64,000 nucleotides of DNA from Meloidogyne chitwoodi (Eukaryota > Nematoda > Chromadorea > Rhabditida > Meloidogynidae). The translations under genes were made by a program, and so were the position numbers. The notes below the pieces were generated by a model. The model did not search any database and was not told the DNA's origin. It saw only the letters and a program-made list of their open reading frames with translations. This document shows, in pieces, positions 61,260-64,000 of the stretch (position 1 is the stretch's first letter; every line of letters starts with the position of its first letter). The DNA lies in contig JACZZP010000003.1 in assembly GCA_015183035.1 (NCBI GenBank), positions 2,480,001-2,544,000 on the forward strand, written 5' to 3'.

Positions 61260-63780
61260 TTTTTTAATGCTTCAGTTCTATCAAGGTTTTTTTGTTTTTT
61301 ATGTGTATATTAAATTTATAAAAATTCTATTAAATCTATATTTTTATAAAAATATTTTTTATGGCTTGCACTTTCTTTTTTTCGGCACCTTTTTGTTAAA
61401 TACCTAAAAATAGATTAATAAATCCCATTAAGTGAGTTATACATATCCTTTCTTTTTATCTTTAAAGCGCCAATAATTCGCTTAAGGAGGAGGGGTTTTA
61501 TGGATATTTATGTTATAATAGAATTACGCAACAAAAAGTGTATGAGAAGAGCGGCAAAAATTTTATTAAAAAAGAAGGATTTTAAGTATTTATTTATTTA
61601 TTAAATGTTATGTAGAAGGTTGGGGGATATAAAAATGTCTATAAAAATATAATGTGTTTTTATGTTAATTTTTTGTTTTAATCTATATGTTCTATTAAAC
61701 ATTCTATATAATTAAAACTTTAAAACATTGGTTCTTTTCAATTATATTCCATAAAATCAAAACTTTTTCCGGAAATATACAAAAACAAATCAAAACTTTT
61801 TCCGGAAATATACAAAAACAAATCAAAACTTTTTCCAGAAACATACAAAAACAAACAAAACTTTTTCCGGAAATAAACAAAAACATTATATATTTTATAT
61901 AAACTATAAAAACATGCACAAATTTTTCGCCTTAATCTATTAGACAACTTTTTTTATTTTTATCCTATAAAAGTAATTAATTTTGCCTCTCTCTATCTTT
62001 AAATATATAGCCCTATAAAAATTTTTTATTTTTTTTCTATTTGTTGTTCATCGTCTCGCTTCACTTGGCGTTGTATTCCTTTCAATTCTTTTCTCAAAAT
62101 ATTTTTAGTAAAGGAGAGAGCCGCCATTTTTTTTCATAACAATCTTCAGCAGTCCAATCGGCGCCTTTTGTTGCAATTTACAAAAAATGAGTGCGTGATT
62201 AATGTTGAGAAAGGGCGGGGAGAAAAATATTAAGAAGAGGGTATTATAGAGGTTTTTTTTAATTTTTTAGTCGGCTGTTATTCATTGTTGTGTGCTTGCT
62301 AATGTTTTTTGATAAATTGAGAAAAGGAGACAGACTAGAGAGAAAAAAAAGATGGCGGTAAAAGTGTGGATTGAGAGAAGATTTTTTCGGCTTTCAAAAC
62401 TGAGAAAGACTAGTTAAAAAATAATATTTTAAATTTGGGCGATGTTGATTAAAATTGAAAGGATTATATCAAATATTGTTAATAAAAATTATAATTGTTA
62501 TTTTAGACATTTTAATATTTTATCCGCAAAAATACAAAAAAAAATGATAATTTTTTTAACCGTCTTATTAAAAACCATTTATTTAAAAATAAAACTAACC
62601 GGATATACTCTCCTCTCTTTTAGTTTTCCCCTTCATTTTTCGCAGTAAAAGTTGATACTTGGGCTGAACATCAACATCCGTTATAAACATCGGAAATGGT
62701 GTTAATAAATTTAATATATATCACACTTTTTTCTCATTTTATAAAATATTTTTTTTATTTTTTCAAATTTTTATTCTAATTCTTATTTTTTTTGCACCCA
62801 TCTGTGCTTGACCTTTTTATTAGAATAAATATTATTAATTTTTATTATTTAAAAAATTTTAAATAATTTTTGGACAATTTTTTAAACATTTTGATCTTTT
62901 GAAAATTTTTAAATTTAAATATTCTCATTAAAAAAATTTAAATGTTTTCACATTAAAAATGTTTTATTACTTTTACGCCCTCCCTTTAATGTTGCAATTT
63001 ATTTTTATTAAATATTTATACAAATTTAAAAAAAAAATCTTTTTTCTTCCCAATATTAAGGTTTTTATATAGCACTTTTTTTAATTTAATTAATTTTAAA
63101 TCTTTAATTTTTATATTTTTCTATCCCATTTTTCACGTTTTTTAATGCCTTTCCGGTGCTTTTAAACTTTAATTATATTTTTAAAAATATTCCACAGCAT
63201 TTTGAATTTATTTAAAGGAAAGAAAACACCTCTTAAACATTTATTTTTAATTTTTCTTTGAAATTCTCTAATTTTCTTTAGCAATACTTTTATATATTTT
63301 TAATTACAATTGTAAATCATTTGTTTATTTCTTCCGGAAAGTTATATATTTATTTTTGATTACAATTGTAAATAATTTAAATTTATTTATTCCGGAAAGT
63401 TTTATATATTTTTAGTTACAATTGTAAATAATTTAAACTTATTCCGTTATTTTTACCTAAAATTGAATAAAATTAAAATATTTTCCTCCCTAAAGGATAA
63501 TATAAAAATATAAACAAAAGTGCCAATAAATATAAATAAATAAATTTGACCGCTATTTTGCTATATCATCAATCTTATTGTTGGCAAAAAAGAAAAAAGT
63601 ATTTTGGCACTTTTATATTCCTTTTTTCTCTCATTTGGACATCTGCTTAACTATTAATTTTTATTTTTACTAAAAGCTCAATTTTCCTTCTCTTTTGACT
63701 TTTTATTGAGAAAAATAATATCATTTACTTAAATCAGACAATGATTAATGTTGAAAAGAATGAGAGAATGAATAATATAT
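61260..63780. other. 2.5-kb largely non-coding region
   Basis: No supported gene. 61748-61873 is a tandem array of CAAAACTTTTTCCGGAAATA units. Around 61.95-62.4 kb GC-richer words (GCCGCCATTTT; AAAGATGGCGGTAAAAG) look promoter-like, with a 20-codon frame MAVKVWIERRFF... that could be a first exon but has no partner. From 62.7 kb the DNA is plain AT-rich, with TTCCGGAAAGTT and AATTACAATTGTAAAT words near 63.3-63.43 kb. Confidence 0.45.
61748..61873. repeat. Tandem repeat with TTTCCGGAAA palindromes
   Basis: Four copies of AATCAAAACTTTTTCCGGAA plus ATATACAAAAAC, period about 34 bp. Frames on the minus strand here (repeated ISGKSFDLFLY) are read off the repeat. Confidence 0.85.
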
Positions 63781-63912
63781 TTATTCATACGAGGGTTCCA
63801 AAATCTCTTCAATCGGATCTTTATTTTTAATAATAAATCCATCAATCTCTTTTAAACGATTTTTTATTTGAAGAAAGAACAATAAATACACTTGAATCCC
63901 GTTATAGTGACA
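63781..63912 (-). CDS. Possible terminal exon of a minus-strand gene entering from the right
   Basis: An open frame of about 43 codons ending at 63781 with coding-like composition: LQIKNRLKEIDGFIIKNKDP followed by IEEILEPSYE and a stop. Mixed charged/hydrophobic residues stand out from the AT-rich surroundings. No clear AG acceptor except TTCAAG near 63894, and a transposon-end-like sequence overlaps its upstream part, so it may be spurious. Product unknown. Confidence 0.3.
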   Translation of the reverse strand, partial: CHYNGIQVYLLFFLQIKNRLKEIDGFIIKNKDPIEEILEPSYE

Positions 63913-63942
63913 CTTTTAGGAACAGCCCCTTAGGTGTCACTG
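63893..63942 (-). repeat. Transposon-end-like sequence (pogo/Tigger style)
   Basis: On the minus strand CAGTGACACCTAAGG ... GTGTCACTATAACGGGATTC. GTGACAC/GTGTCAC are internal inverted words and ACTATAACGGG resembles TIRs of pogo/Tc-like elements. Only one end is visible; no matching inverted partner was found in the window. Confidence 0.3.
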
Positions 63943-64000
63943 ATTTTTTTAATTTTTAACATTTTAAATATATTTATTTTATTCACAATCAAAGTAAAGT

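Noticed and set aside
62352..62417. Short frame MAVKVWIERRFF... as a first exon
   Set aside because: About 20 codons, stop follows, no donor or downstream exon found.

Overview
The window looks like nuclear DNA of a nematode, most likely a plant-parasitic tylenchid of the Meloidogyne type. It is extremely AT-rich. Genes are broken by many very short, T-rich introns (often 40-60 nt, donor GTTTATTTTT or GTTTTTTT, acceptor TTTTNAG). Several start codons lie just downstream of an unpaired TTTTNAG, as expected for spliced-leader trans-splicing. Two tandem serpentine chemoreceptor genes of the Srg/Srv kind point the same way. Most calls below were made by joining exons by eye and reading conserved motifs; no database search was possible.

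Layout. 0.4-5.3 kb (+): TTI1-like HEAT-repeat cofactor of PIKK assembly, carrying a tRNA-like element and a 702-bp inverted-repeat transposon in introns. 5.9-7.3 kb (+): secreted trypsin-like protease with a reading-frame break in its GDSGG motif. 8.3-10.1 kb (-): SLC35A nucleotide-sugar transporter, divergent from a coiled-coil gene (10.5-11.4 kb, +) that lies 250 bp ahead of VPS41 (11.7-17.2 kb, +). 17.8-23.3 kb (+): PCF11, mRNA 3'-end processing. 23.5-25.4 kb (-): cysteine-rich secreted protein. 27.4-31.3 kb (-): STAT transcription factor. 33.0-35.3 kb (+): the GHMP-kinase half of L-fucose kinase with an odd splice site. 36.0-36.8 kb (+): SKP1. 37.5-43.7 kb: a large satellite array, about 30 monomers of about 169 bp, flanked by inverted blocks of a second repeat. 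43.8-45.3 kb (-): RMDN/RMD-1. 45.5-48.7 kb (-): PUM3/Puf-A. 49.3-50.1 kb (-): small membrane coiled-coil protein. 50.3-50.6 kb (-): ribosomal protein S29. 50.9-53.3 kb (+): CCDC22. 53.4-57.5 kb (-): two tandem chemoreceptors. 58.1-58.8 kb (-): second SKP1 gene lacking the usual tail. 59.1-61.3 kb (+): DUS2 tRNA-dihydrouridine synthase. The last 2.7 kb is mostly non-coding, with a possible terminal exon and a transposon-end-like sequence near 63.8-63.95 kb.

The genes are mainly conserved housekeeping genes and do not form one pathway. The unusual material is in the repeats: ten tRNA-derived (A-box/B-box) elements, all inside introns and mostly antisense to the host gene; the satellite array with three monomer classes and higher-order structure; a recent conversion-like tract shared by the two SKP1 genes; and two short motifs, TTCTGATTTTT and TTTCCGGAAA, scattered through introns and spacers in very many copies. 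Close same-strand spacing suggests possible operon-like pairs (PUM3-RMD, coiled-coil gene-VPS41, RPS29-membrane protein).
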